This document shows, one piece after another, positions 1-8,413 of a stretch of 18,419 bases of DNA. The stretch is from Bacteroidales bacterium UBA6401. Lineage in GTDB: Bacteria > Bacteroidota > Bacteroidia > Bacteroidales > UBA932. The position numbers were made by a program, and so were the translations under genes. Numbering within the stretch: position 1 is the stretch's first letter; every line of letters begins with the position of its first letter. The notes under the pieces were generated by a model. It was not told the origin of the DNA. It searched no databases and saw only the letters and a list, made by a program, of their open reading frames with translations. Location of the stretch: contig DJPX01000039.1 of NCBI GenBank assembly GCA_002438635.1, positions 1 through 18,419 of the forward strand. Reading direction: 5' to 3'.

Positions 1-2312
1 TCAGGGGCAATGCCCGTAATGGACAGAATCCGTCCTGCACCGAATCGATTGTGCTCTATGCGTTGGCCGACACGAAAAATGCTCATATCGTCAGGGACAA
101 AGTCAAGCTGCACTGCCGGAGGAGTTATGGAAGACGGCCTCGGTTTAGTGATTGGCATACCACCCATAGAAGTCTGTGATTTAGGCTGCCTGTCCGAAGA
201 AAACCGTGAATTCAACGGCATAGAGGTTCGGGAAGAAGTTCTAGACGAAGGTCGCGGCTCATAACTCACAGCGGAACTTCTGCCATAAGACATTCCAAAT
301 GAAGGCTTTGAGATGGAGAGAGGAGCAGCCAAATACTGCGGATCTATTTCTTTTACGAACATAGAGATATCATTGGTTTCCGTCTTTCCATTTCGCATTC
401 TGGAATCACAATGTGTAAGAAGCACCGTCTTCTTGGCACGGGTAAGTGCCACGTAAAAAAGACGCCTTTCCTCCTCTAAGTCATTCGGATTACCCATCAT
501 AGAAAGGGATGGGAAAAGATTATTCTCCATACCGGCTATAATCACATACGGATACTCCAATCCCTTAGCGGAGTGAACAGTCATAAGTGAAACTTTCTCT
601 TTATCCTCTCCTTCTTCAGTATCTACATTAGAAAGCAGCGATACATTTTCGATATAATCGGATAGAGCTATTTCAGTAGGTTCTTCTTCATTGGCAATAG
701 CTTCATCGCGCCTATCATGGACATACGATGCCACAGAATTGAAAAGTTCATCAAGGTTCTCTATCCGCGACTTACTCTCTTGTGAAGTATCAGACTGCAA
801 CGGCTCAAAATAATGACTTTCCGACTTTATCTCCAATGCTAGCGAATAAGCATCCGTTTTCGAAACCTCCACGGCCAATCGATTAATCATATCCCCAAAA
901 GCTTTCAATTTTGCCTGAGCCGATGGCTTAAGCCCGAAAGAAGCCAAGTCATCTGACCATATAGCCTTAAAAAGAGAGCATTTATGAGAACGTGCAGCCG
1001 CTGATAGCCCTTCAATGGTAGTATCCCCTATGCCTCGTGCGGGCCTGTTAACTATACGCTTAAAACTTTCGTCGTCATGCACATTCACCACAAGCTTAAA
1101 ATAAGCCATCATATCCTTTATCTCCGCCCTCTCAAAAAAGGAGTTTCCCGAATAAACCATATAAGGCACATTATTTCTACGAAGCGCCTCTTCTATGGAG
1201 CGGGACTGAGCATTGGTTCTATATAACACAGCAAAATCCGAATAGGACGCTGTTCCTAATGACTTCTTTACTTTTATTTCCGACACTATTCTAGCTGCCT
1301 CTTCCCCTTCCGAAGAACAATTCATCACCCTAATCTTCTCCCCGGGCTCCGCTTCTGAATAACAAGTCTTCGGGATACGATTGGCATTATGCTCTATGAC
1401 ACTATTGGCCGCATTAACTATAGTCTGGGTGGAGCGATAATTCTTTTCAAGTCTTATCACCCGACATTCCGGGAAGTCTTTCTTAAAATTTAAAATATTT
1501 TGTACGCGGGCCCCACGAAAAGCATAAATACTCTGAGAGTCATCACCTACCACGCATATATTATGTTGATATAAAGTGAGTTTGCGAATAATATTATATT
1601 GTGCAAAATTCGTATCTTGATACTCATCCACCATAAGATAAGAGAACCTGTCGGCCAATGCCTGTAAGGCCTCTTTATTATCGCGCAGCAGTATATTCAT
1701 GTTCAACAGAATATCATCAAAATCCATAACCCCACTATCCTTCATTTTCTGCTGGTATAATCTATAGAGATCACATATTCGAGGCTTTTTGGCATGCGAA
1801 TCTGCATTCATAAGGTCAGTGCGCGTCACATACCTATCCCATGTAATTAGATTATTCTTAGCACTCGAAATCCGACCAAGCACATCCTTAGGCTTATATA
1901 TCTTATCATCTAACCCCAACTCTTTTATGCACGTCTTCATCAGCGATGTCGAATCGGAAGTGTCATAAATAGTAAACATAGGCGGATATCCCAAAGACTC
2001 GGCATATTCTCTTAAAAACCGTACGAATACAGCGTGGAAGGTACCCATCACAACTCTTCGTGCACGACGCTCGCCCACCATCATAGCTATACGCTCTTTC
2101 ATCTCCGTAGCCGCCTTTTTAGTGAATGTCAAGGCCAATATCCTCGCGGGCTCTACCCCAGATGCCAGCATATACGCCACCCTGCTGGTCAGCACCCTTG
2201 TCTTCCCCGAACCGGCTCCAGCTACTATAAGCACAGGACCTTCCATCGCCTCTACCGCAGTCTTTTGCTGCGGGTTCAGCCCTTTTAGTATATCGTCTAT
2301 GTTTTGATTCAT
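1..2312 (-). CDS. pcrA: UvrD/PcrA-family ATP-dependent DNA helicase (C-terminus cut by window edge)
   Basis: Superfamily 1A 3'-5' DNA helicase, cytoplasmic, expected to act in nucleotide-excision and mismatch repair and in clearing proteins or RNA polymerase from DNA. I translated the minus strand from the ATG at 2312; it is open for 770 codons and leaves the window without a stop. Visible motifs in order: Walker A AGAGSGKT (residues 31-38), motif II DEYQDT (about 226-231), motif III QSIYAFRGA, then YRST, motif V TVHSAKGLE and motif VI EERRLFYVALTRA. A Ser/Arg/Pro-rich linker follows, then the start of the Tudor-like C-terminal domain (VGQRIEHNRFGAGRILSITG), as in PcrA/UvrD. Probably only a few tens of residues are missing. 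The TGA readable at 3-1 is not in frame. It is transcribed divergently from nqrA with a roughly 220 bp gap. Rep is the alternative name, but the Tudor-like tail favours PcrA/UvrD. Confidence 0.95.
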   Translation of the reverse strand, partial: MNQNIDDILKGLNPQQKTAVEAMEGPVLIVAGAGSGKTRVLTSRVAYMLASGVEPARILALTFTKKAATEMKERIAMMVGERRARRVVMGTFHAVFVRFLREYAESLGYPPMFTIYDTSDSTSLMKTCIKELGLDDKIYKPKDVLGRISSAKNNLITWDRYVTRTDLMNADSHAKKPRICDLYRLYQQKMKDSGVMDFDDILLNMNILLRDNKEALQALADRFSYLMVDEYQDTNFAQYNIIRKLTLYQHNICVVGDDSQSIYAFRGARVQNILNFKKDFPECRVIRLEKNYRSTQTIVNAANSVIEHNANRIPKTCYSEAEPGEKIRVMNCSSEGEEAARIVSEIKVKKSLGTASYSDFAVLYRTNAQSRSIEEALRRNNVPYMVYSGNSFFERAEIKDMMAYFKLVVNVHDDESFKRIVNRPARGIGDTTIEGLSAAARSHKCSLFKAIWSDDLASFGLKPSAQAKLKAFGDMINRLAVEVSKTDAYSLALEIKSESHYFEPLQSDTSQESKSRIENLDELFNSVASYVHDRRDEAIANEEEPTEIALSDYIENVSLLSNVDTEEGEDKEKVSLMTVHSAKGLEYPYVIIAGMENNLFPSLSMMGNPNDLEEERRLFYVALTRAKKTVLLTHCDSRMRNGKTETNDISMFVKEIDPQYLAAPLSISKPSFGMSYGRSSAVSYEPRPSSRTSSRTSMPLNSRFSSDRQPKSQTSMGGMPITKPRPSSITPPAVQLDFVPDDMSIFRVGQRIEHNRFGAGRILSITGIAP

Positions 2313-2401
2313 ATTTTTGTCAACTAATTAACTTTCAAAAACCACATCATCTTTATGTGTTTCTCTTCTGTACATATTATCTTGCAAAAGGAATCTACAC
2401 T

Positions 2402-2409
2402 CGAAGATA
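2402..2409 (-). promoter_or_regulatory. candidate -7 box of the helicase gene
   Basis: TATCTTCG on the minus strand matches 7 of 8 positions of the Bacteroidetes -7 consensus TAnnTTTG. It lies 90 bp upstream of the helicase ATG, so the leader would be about 85 nt. I see no clear TTTG at -33, so this is a tentative call. The same octamer occurs on the other strand in front of nqrA. Confidence 0.4.
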
Positions 2410-2477
2410 TTGGCCAATTATGAAGCAGTTTTATCTTTTCGCTTTTCTAAAGTCTACGAAATTACGCAAAAAATTGC

Positions 2478-2485
2478 TATCTTCG
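2478..2485 (+). promoter_or_regulatory. candidate -7 box of the nqr operon
   Basis: TATCTTCG on the plus strand matches the Bacteroidetes -7 consensus at 7 of 8 positions and sits 51 bp upstream of the chosen nqrA start. It implies a transcription start near 2490 and a leader of about 45 nt. No convincing -33 TTTG is visible. The box is followed at once by overlapping inverted repeats (2486-2511). Confidence 0.45.
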
Positions 2486-2511
2486 CAGCGCTTTTCGTTA
2501 GCGCTGAAAAG
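2486..2511 (+). promoter_or_regulatory. two overlapping, mutually exclusive inverted repeats in the nqrA leader
   Basis: CAGCGCT (2486-2492) pairs perfectly with AGCGCTG (2500-2506) across a 7-nt loop. CTTTTC (2491-2496) pairs perfectly with GAAAAG (2506-2511), and the two stems share bases, so they cannot form together. The element covers the predicted transcription start and early leader of nqrA. It could be an operator for a dimeric repressor or a leader RNA switch; the sequence alone does not decide. Confidence 0.45.
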
Positions 2512-2535
2512 ATATATTATAAAACCTTATATAAA

Positions 2536-3909
2536 ATGTCCAAAACCATCGTTTTGAAAAAGGGTCTCAACATTCCTATATCCGGAATGCCAGAGAAGCG
2601 CCTGAGCAAGACAATGAACAGCGAGATAGTGGCGGTTCAACCCACCGATTTCAAGGGTTTTCTGCCTCGCCTTCTTGTAAAAGAGGGAGATAGCGTACTC
2701 GTAGGTTCACCTGTCTTATCAGACAAAAAAAATCCTGACATCGTAATAACGTCACCGGTCAGCGGTACTGTAAAAGAGGTGGTCAGGGGCGAGAAAAGAA
2801 AACTGCTCGCAATTCTAATTCAGACCGTAGAACAGCAAGAAACCGTTAATTTCGGGGTTAAATCTCCTAACTCGATGAGTGCAGATGAGATTAAATCGGC
2901 TCTTCTTTCTAGTGGTCTATGGCCTTTTATTATCTCACGTCCTTATGGAGTTTTAGCTGATCCGAATATCCAGCCTAAAGCCATCTTCGTTTCAGCCATA
3001 ACATCCGCTCCTAATGCTGCAGATCCTGATTTTGCATTCGCTTCCGAAATTGCAAACATTCAAACTGCAGTGAATGCCCTCTCTAAATTAAGCAAAGGAG
3101 GAGTGCACATCAGCTTCGACGAGAAGACCTATGAGTCCTCTCCTCTGCACAAAATTACCGGAGTACAAACTCACCTTTTCAAAGGAAAATACCCTATGGG
3201 CAATGTCGGAGTACAAATAAGCCATATCAGCCCCATAAAGAAGGAAGAAACTGTATGGACTATTTCACTTCAAGGCCTTGCTGCAATAGGAAAACTTTTT
3301 AACAAAGGAGTTTACGACGTAAGCAGACTTGTTGCAGTAAGCGGGCCTATGGCCATAGAACCTTCATACATTTCTGCCGTACCAGGAATACCGATGGGAT
3401 GCCTCAAAGCTTTTTATGGCACAAATGAATCGATAATTCGCATAGTAAGCGGGGATGTAATGACCGGAAAGAATGTAGGCGAAAAAGGTTACCTTGGGTT
3501 TTATGACAATACCATAACCATCATCAAAGAGGGTACTGAAAAAGAATTGCTTGGATGGGCACGTCCTCTTCGTCTTAACCAATTCAGCGCCGACCATAGT
3601 TATTTCGACTGGTGTTTAGGGTGGCTTACGCCTAAGAAGAAATACGATATGGATACGAACCTTCACGGAGGACCACGAGCCTTTGTAATGTCCGATGGAT
3701 ACTATGCTAAATTCCTTCCTATGGACATATACCCATTATATCTTGTAAAGGCCTGTCTTGCAGGAGATATAGAAAAGATGGAGCAGTTCGGCATTTACGA
3801 AGTTCTACCGGAAGATCTCGCAGTATGCGAATTCGTGGATCCATCTAAGAACAACATTCAGGAAATAATCGCAAAAGGTATAGACCTTATGCTTAAAGAA
3901 ATGGCTTAA
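2536..3909 (+). CDS. nqrA: Na+-translocating NADH:quinone reductase subunit A
   Basis: Peripheral cytoplasmic subunit of the Na+-NQR complex, which oxidises NADH, reduces quinone and exports Na+. The protein has 457 residues, close to the usual 445-450. It starts with the family-typical MSKTIVLKKGLNIPISG, followed by a barrel-sandwich (RnfC/biotinyl-like) region at about residues 35-100. I chose the ATG at 2536. The frame is open to an ATG at 2410, but the extra 42 residues have no family counterpart and would run through the likely promoter and inverted repeats. No membrane segment is seen, as expected for NqrA. It is the first gene of nqrABCDEF, with nqrB beginning 4 bp after its stop. Confidence 0.95.
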   Translation: MSKTIVLKKGLNIPISGMPEKRLSKTMNSEIVAVQPTDFKGFLPRLLVKEGDSVLVGSPVLSDKKNPDIVITSPVSGTVKEVVRGEKRKLLAILIQTVEQQETVNFGVKSPNSMSADEIKSALLSSGLWPFIISRPYGVLADPNIQPKAIFVSAITSAPNAADPDFAFASEIANIQTAVNALSKLSKGGVHISFDEKTYESSPLHKITGVQTHLFKGKYPMGNVGVQISHISPIKKEETVWTISLQGLAAIGKLFNKGVYDVSRLVAVSGPMAIEPSYISAVPGIPMGCLKAFYGTNESIIRIVSGDVMTGKNVGEKGYLGFYDNTITIIKEGTEKELLGWARPLRLNQFSADHSYFDWCLGWLTPKKKYDMDTNLHGGPRAFVMSDGYYAKFLPMDIYPLYLVKACLAGDIEKMEQFGIYEVLPEDLAVCEFVDPSKNNIQEIIAKGIDLMLKEMA

Positions 3910-3913
3910 GAGT

Positions 3914-5047
3914 ATGAATAAAATTTTTGAAAAAGGCGGTAAACTATATTGGTTACACTCCACTGTTGATGCTTTTGAGACATTCCTTCACGTACCCGGT
4001 ACAGTAGCCCGTAAAGGAGCTCACATTCGTGATGCTGTGGATATCAAGCGAATCATGATAATCGCTGTTATCGCTGCCGTTCCTGCTGCGATCTTCGGTA
4101 TGTGGAATGTGGGGTATCAGCATGCCCTCGCCACAGGCGTGTCTATGAATGTACTTCAAGCATTCTGGTTTGGATTTCTAAAAGTCCTTCCGCTATATCT
4201 TGTATCTTATATTGTAGGTTTGGCCATTGAATTTGCATCGGCGCAGATCAGAGGTGAAGAAGTAAACGAAGGGTATCTTGTATCCGGTTTCTTCATTCCA
4301 CTGATTGTCCCTGTAGATGTCCCTCTTTGGATGCTGGCCGTAGCTGTCGCTTTCGCTGTAATTTTCGGTAAGGAAGTGTTCGGAGGCACAGGTATGAACC
4401 TCATTAACCCGGCTATCCTCACCCGCGCATTCCTCTTCTTCTCCTATCCTAATCAAATGTCTGGAGAAAATTGTTGGATTGCCACAAAAGGTAGCCAATT
4501 AATTGACGGCTTCAGTGGAGCTACCCCATTGGCACTGGCCGCAGATGGTATGGAAGCTTTAACGAACGCCAATATGCAATATAGCACCAGTTTCTGGACC
4601 ATGTTCTGGGGTGGTATTCCTGGTTCAGTGGGTGAAACTTCCGTTATAGCTATCCTGTTGGGGGCCATTGTTCTTATATGGACAGGAGTAGCAAGTTGGA
4701 AAATTATGCTCAGCAGTGTACTCGGTGCATTATTCGTAGCTGGTATAGCCAATTTGACTGGCGTTTCCGACATCCCTTGCTACTATCACTTGGTAATGGG
4801 AGGATTTGCATTCGGAGCCGTGTTCATGGCTACAGATCCTGTAACTTCAGCCCAGACAGAGGCAGGTAAATGGATCTATGGATTTTTCGTAGGTGCTATG
4901 TGTATAGTCATAAGGCTGTTCAACCCTGGTTATGCGGAAGGCATGATGCTCGCCATCTTCCTTGGTAACATCTTCGCACCGCTTATTGACTACATCGTGG
5001 TAAACACCCATCTGAAATTCAAAAACAGAAAGGTAATCGCAGAATAA
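3914..5047 (+). CDS. nqrB: Na+-translocating NADH:quinone reductase subunit B
   Basis: Integral membrane subunit of Na+-NQR, 377 residues, with about ten hydrophobic segments. It is homologous to RnfD and contributes the sodium channel, a covalent FMN and riboflavin. The flavinylation motif DGFSGAT is present at residues 198-204, so Thr204 is the predicted FMN attachment site, equivalent to Thr236 of Vibrio NqrB. The conserved FGGTGMNLINPAILTRAF stretch, typical of NqrB, is also present. The N-terminus is shorter than in Vibrio NqrB (about 415 residues), which accounts for the shifted numbering. It lies 4 bp after nqrA and 15 bp before nqrC. FMN attachment needs the transferase ApbE, which is not encoded in this window. 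Confidence 0.95.
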   Translation: MNKIFEKGGKLYWLHSTVDAFETFLHVPGTVARKGAHIRDAVDIKRIMIIAVIAAVPAAIFGMWNVGYQHALATGVSMNVLQAFWFGFLKVLPLYLVSYIVGLAIEFASAQIRGEEVNEGYLVSGFFIPLIVPVDVPLWMLAVAVAFAVIFGKEVFGGTGMNLINPAILTRAFLFFSYPNQMSGENCWIATKGSQLIDGFSGATPLALAADGMEALTNANMQYSTSFWTMFWGGIPGSVGETSVIAILLGAIVLIWTGVASWKIMLSSVLGALFVAGIANLTGVSDIPCYYHLVMGGFAFGAVFMATDPVTSAQTEAGKWIYGFFVGAMCIVIRLFNPGYAEGMMLAIFLGNIFAPLIDYIVVNTHLKFKNRKVIAE

Positions 5048-5048
5048 T

Positions 5049-5054
5049 AGGAGG
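5049..5054 (+). promoter_or_regulatory. strong Shine-Dalgarno site before nqrC
   Basis: A full AGGAGG lies 8 nt upstream of the nqrC ATG at 5063. It stands out because most starts in this window have no recognisable Shine-Dalgarno, as is usual in Bacteroidota. Confidence 0.6.
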
Positions 5055-5062
5055 CTTATCAA

Positions 5063-5794
5063 ATGAATACAAATAGTAATGTATATACGGTAATCTACAC
5101 CACAGTAATCTGTGTGCTGGTAGCGGCCATATTGGCATTCGTCTCGCAAAGCCTAAAAACTGAGCAGGAGGGTAACGAGAAGGCTGAAACCATAAGCCAG
5201 ATACTTGTATCTGCAAAATTCGGAGAAAAGGACGAATTGGCCGCAAAAAGTAATAAAGCCATAATGGAGTTGTTTGAAAGCGAATTGGATCACGCTGCCC
5301 TAATAAATGCAGATGGTAAAGAGGTAGGGTCGTTAGATAAATCTGACGCTCAAGTATTTAGCACATCTGACCTAAAGGCGCAAGGATATAAATTGGCCGA
5401 TGGATCATACCAGATTCCAGTCTACATCTTTAAAAACGGCGTTAGGGTATTTCCTATTTATGGTGCCGGACTATGGGGGCCAATTTGGGGTTATGTAGCA
5501 CTTGATTCTACTCTTACACACATCATCGGAGCATATTTTGACCATGCGTCGGAGACTCCTGGACTTGGCGGAAAAATCAAGGACGATCCGTCTTTCCGTG
5601 CAGAATTTGACGGCAAAACCATAGATTTCAATAGCTCTCACGCGTTCGAAATCGTAAAAGGCGGAGCCCCTGCCGGCAAGACTAACGCCATCGATGCCAT
5701 TACCGGAGCCACCATGACATGTAAAGGCTTGGATGCGGCTATAAACAATTGGCTCGGAGCATATAAGAATTATATTCTAGCAGAGGAGAAATAA
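5063..5794 (+). CDS. nqrC: Na+-translocating NADH:quinone reductase subunit C
   Basis: Membrane-anchored FMN-binding subunit of Na+-NQR, 243 residues (Vibrio NqrC is about 257). One N-terminal transmembrane helix (about residues 8-28) anchors a periplasmic FMN_bind domain. The covalent-flavin motif TGATMT is at residues 214-219, preceded by DAI, and a threonine in it carries FMN. The conserved GLWGPIWGYVALD and SETPGLGGKI stretches of the NqrC/RnfG family are also seen. The start is set by a strong AGGAGG 8 nt upstream. The stop is only 2 bp from the nqrD start, suggesting coupled translation. Confidence 0.95.
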   Translation: MNTNSNVYTVIYTTVICVLVAAILAFVSQSLKTEQEGNEKAETISQILVSAKFGEKDELAAKSNKAIMELFESELDHAALINADGKEVGSLDKSDAQVFSTSDLKAQGYKLADGSYQIPVYIFKNGVRVFPIYGAGLWGPIWGYVALDSTLTHIIGAYFDHASETPGLGGKIKDDPSFRAEFDGKTIDFNSSHAFEIVKGGAPAGKTNAIDAITGATMTCKGLDAAINNWLGAYKNYILAEEK

Positions 5795-5796
5795 AT

Positions 5797-6402
5797 ATGA
5801 GCAATCTTAAAGAAACTATATTACATCCGATATTTAAGGGTAACCCTATTACGGTCCTTATTCTCGGTATCTGCTCTTCGCTCGCAGTAACAGTGGAGTT
5901 GAAAGGAGCTCTTGTAATGGCGCTATCCGTTACAATCGTGACGGGGATAAGCAGTTTTGTCTGCTCTCTTATCAGAAAGACCATTCCTAGCCGCGTTCGT
6001 ATTATCGTGCAGCTCGTAGTTGTGGCCTTGATGGTAATTCTTGTAGACCAGGTACTTAAGGCTTATGCCTTTGCCGTTTCAAAGCAACTTTCTGTCTATA
6101 TAGGACTTATCATCACTAACTGTATCGTTATGGGCCGTATCGAGGCCTTTGCACTTGGGAACAAACCAATACCTTCACTTCTCGATGGTATGGCCAACGG
6201 ACTAGGATATGGAATGATCCTCATCATTGTGGCTTTCTTCCGTGAATTACTCGGGAGTGGCACACTCTTCGGCATCCCTGTACTTTCAGCTATCGGCTAC
6301 ACTAACAATGGTCTTATGATTCTTCCTCCTATGGCGCTTATCCTTTTAGGATGCGTGGTATGGGTTCACAGAAGCATAGACAAGTCACTTCAAGAAAAAT
6401 AA
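5797..6402 (+). CDS. nqrD: Na+-translocating NADH:quinone reductase subunit D
   Basis: Integral membrane subunit, 201 residues with about six hydrophobic helices, forming with NqrE the pseudo-symmetric pair that holds an intramembrane iron-sulfur centre. The two ligand cysteines expected of NqrD are present: Cys26 in LILGICSSLAVT and Cys109 in LIITNCIVMGRIEAF. The conserved GMANGLGYGMIL and FFRELLGSGTLFG segments confirm the family. NqrD rather than RnfE is called because the gene sits between nqrC and nqrE. A purine-rich GAGGAG about 10 nt before the ATG may serve as ribosome-binding site. Confidence 0.95.
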   Translation: MSNLKETILHPIFKGNPITVLILGICSSLAVTVELKGALVMALSVTIVTGISSFVCSLIRKTIPSRVRIIVQLVVVALMVILVDQVLKAYAFAVSKQLSVYIGLIITNCIVMGRIEAFALGNKPIPSLLDGMANGLGYGMILIIVAFFRELLGSGTLFGIPVLSAIGYTNNGLMILPPMALILLGCVVWVHRSIDKSLQEK

Positions 6403-6418
6403 CACACACTGAAGAATT

Positions 6419-7033
6419 ATGGATCTTTTAAGTTTATTCGTAAAGTCAATATTCGTTGACAATATGATATTTGCATACTTCCTCGGTATGTGTTCATACC
6501 TGGCAGTATCTAAAAATGTCAAAACAGCAAATGGATTGGGTATCGCAGTAGTGTTCGTACTTTTGATTACACTGCCACTCAACTACTTGCTTAATGAATA
6601 TGTATTGAAACCAGGAGCTTTGGTATGGCTTGGCGAAAAATACGCCAGCGTGGACTTGAGCTTTTTGAGTTACATTCTATTCATAGCCGTTATCGCCGCA
6701 ATAGTACAAGTAGTAGAGATGATCGTCGAAAAGTTCTTACCTTCACTTTACTCTTCACTTGGTATCTTCCTTCCACTTATCGCTGTAAACTGTGCAATAC
6801 TTGGCGGTGCACTCTTTATGCAACAGAAAGATTTTGTCAATGTAGGTGAAAGTGCAGTATATGCTCTTGGTAGTGGGCTTGGATGGTATCTTGCGATTGT
6901 CACTCTTGCTGCCATACGCGAAAAGATGGCTTACAGCAATGTACCTGCAGCCTTAAAGGGAACAGGTATCACCTTCATAACGGTAGGTCTTATGGGAATA
7001 GGTTTCATGGCCTTTATGGGTATATCACTTTAA
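6419..7033 (+). CDS. nqrE: Na+-translocating NADH:quinone reductase subunit E
   Basis: Integral membrane subunit, 204 residues with about six helices, in inverted relationship to NqrD. Cys25 in FLGMCSYLAVS and Cys125 in LIAVNCAILGGALF are the expected ligands for the intramembrane [2Fe-2S] centre shared with NqrD. The length matches the family (about 198 residues). It lies 16 bp after nqrD and 15 bp before nqrF. No clear Shine-Dalgarno precedes the ATG. Confidence 0.95.
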   Translation: MDLLSLFVKSIFVDNMIFAYFLGMCSYLAVSKNVKTANGLGIAVVFVLLITLPLNYLLNEYVLKPGALVWLGEKYASVDLSFLSYILFIAVIAAIVQVVEMIVEKFLPSLYSSLGIFLPLIAVNCAILGGALFMQQKDFVNVGESAVYALGSGLGWYLAIVTLAAIREKMAYSNVPAALKGTGITFITVGLMGIGFMAFMGISL

Positions 7034-7048
7034 CGGGAGATTGAAGAT

Positions 7049-8323
7049 ATGAGCAATACATTAATTACATCAATGGTGATTACGGTGATTATCATCCTGG
7101 TATTGGTGGCAATACTCTTGATAATTAAGACTGTCATCACCCCTAAGGGCACCGTTAAAATAGATATAAACAACGGCAAGAAAGACTTGAATGTAACCCC
7201 AGGTGGTACCCTTATGGGCACTCTTGCAGACAATCAGATTTTCCTTCCTTCTGCTTGTGGTGGAAAAGCCAATTGCGGTCAATGCAAAGTTCAAGTCATC
7301 AGCGGTGGTGGAGAGATCCTGCCTACTGAAACTGGCTTTTTCAATCGTAAACAGATAAAGGACGGATGGAGACTCGGATGCCAGGTCAAGGTTAAAGAGG
7401 ATATGAAAATCCAAGTAGCCGAGAGTGCGCTGAGCGTCAAGAAACTTGAGTGCGAGGTTATCTCTAACAAGAATGTGGCTACTTTCATTAAAGAATTTAC
7501 AGTGAAGCTTCCTGAAGGAGAAAACCTGGAATTCAAGTCCGGCGAGTACATTCAAATCGACATTCCTGCATACCACATCTATTTCAAAGACATCGATGTG
7601 GAGCCTGAGTATCGTAAGGATTGGGAGAAATATGGGTTCTTCAACTTGGAGAGTATCAACCCTGCCCCGACCATCCGTGCTTACTCTATGGCCTCTTATC
7701 CGGGAGAAAAGGGTATCATTAAACTAAATGTGCGTATCGCAACTCCTCCTTTCGATAGAAGTGTTCCTCGTGAGTTAGGACCTAAACTTCTTCCAGTTAA
7801 CCCTGGTATAGCGTCTTCATACGTATTCACCCGCAAACCTGGTGACAAAGTTACCATTAGCGGTCCATACGGTGAGTTCCTACTTCCTACAAATGATCCT
7901 GATGATATCGAGTACATATTCGTAGGTGGTGGTGCAGGTATGGCTCCTCTTCGTTCTCACATAATGGAGCTCTTCAAGACCCAGAAGACAAAGCGCAAAG
8001 TTAGCTTCTTCTATGGAGCTCGTGCGTTAGTCGAAGCATTCTATCTTGAGGATTTTGCTGAAATCGAAAGGGAATTCCCTAATTTCAAGTTCTACCTTGC
8101 ACTTGATCGTCCGGATCCTGCAGCAGATGCGGCAGGTGTTCCTTACACCGCAGGCTTCGTTCACAATGTAATGTACGAGACCTATCTTAAGAATCACGAG
8201 GCTCCTGAAGATATCAAATACTTTATGTGCGGTCCTCCTATGATGGTCGGAGCTGTAAATAAACTTCTTGATAGTCTGGGAGTTCCACCTGAAAACATTC
8301 TTTACGATAATTTCGGCGGTTAA
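7049..8323 (+). CDS. nqrF: Na+-translocating NADH:quinone reductase subunit F (NADH-oxidising)
   Basis: Electron-input subunit of Na+-NQR: oxidises NADH via FAD and passes electrons to a [2Fe-2S] cluster. 424 residues. An N-terminal transmembrane helix (about residues 4-30) is followed by a plant-type ferredoxin domain with Cys70, Cys76, Cys79 and Cys111, the same positions I recall for Vibrio cholerae NqrF. Next is a ferredoxin-NADP+ reductase-like module with FAD motif RAYSMASYP (Arg210, Tyr212, Ser213), the nucleotide-binding FVGGGAGMAPLRSH (291-304) and a C-terminal YFMCGPPMM with Cys394. All cofactor-binding residues I can check are intact, so an active enzyme is expected. It is the last gene of the operon, with an intrinsic terminator just downstream. 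Confidence 0.96.
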   Translation: MSNTLITSMVITVIIILVLVAILLIIKTVITPKGTVKIDINNGKKDLNVTPGGTLMGTLADNQIFLPSACGGKANCGQCKVQVISGGGEILPTETGFFNRKQIKDGWRLGCQVKVKEDMKIQVAESALSVKKLECEVISNKNVATFIKEFTVKLPEGENLEFKSGEYIQIDIPAYHIYFKDIDVEPEYRKDWEKYGFFNLESINPAPTIRAYSMASYPGEKGIIKLNVRIATPPFDRSVPRELGPKLLPVNPGIASSYVFTRKPGDKVTISGPYGEFLLPTNDPDDIEYIFVGGGAGMAPLRSHIMELFKTQKTKRKVSFFYGARALVEAFYLEDFAEIEREFPNFKFYLALDRPDPAADAAGVPYTAGFVHNVMYETYLKNHEAPEDIKYFMCGPPMMVGAVNKLLDSLGVPPENILYDNFGG

Positions 8324-8337
8324 TGCTCTAGTAATTT

Positions 8338-8378
8338 ACTAAAAAGAGTCCAGCGTTATGTTGGACTCTTTTTTTATA
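8338..8378. terminator. bidirectional intrinsic terminator between nqrF and tcdA
   Basis: AAAAAGAGTCCA (8341-8352) pairs perfectly with TGGACTCTTTTT (8362-8373). Inside, GC pairs with GT via one G-U wobble, leaving a small GTTAT loop. The plus strand has a run of seven Ts after the core stem and the minus strand has five Ts. The hairpin therefore fits termination both of nqrABCDEF and of the converging tcdA. Confidence 0.9.
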
Positions 8379-8413
8379 TTACTCTTGGAAAAACTTCTAT
8401 TTTCAGAAAAAAT

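Noticed and set aside
1..3. TGA on the minus strand at the left edge as the helicase stop
   Set aside because: It is out of frame: codons of this gene begin at window positions whose low base is a multiple of 3, so the last full codon is 5-3 (Pro) and the gene continues beyond the edge.
2410..2535. In-frame 42-codon upstream extension of nqrA
   Set aside because: It lacks similarity to NqrA N-termini and would run through the likely promoter box and inverted repeats; the ATG at 2536 gives the family-typical N-terminus.
4193..4773. Minus-strand open frames of about 100 codons opposite nqrB
   Set aside because: They are antisense to a well-conserved membrane protein and their translations look like shadows, with no recognisable domain.
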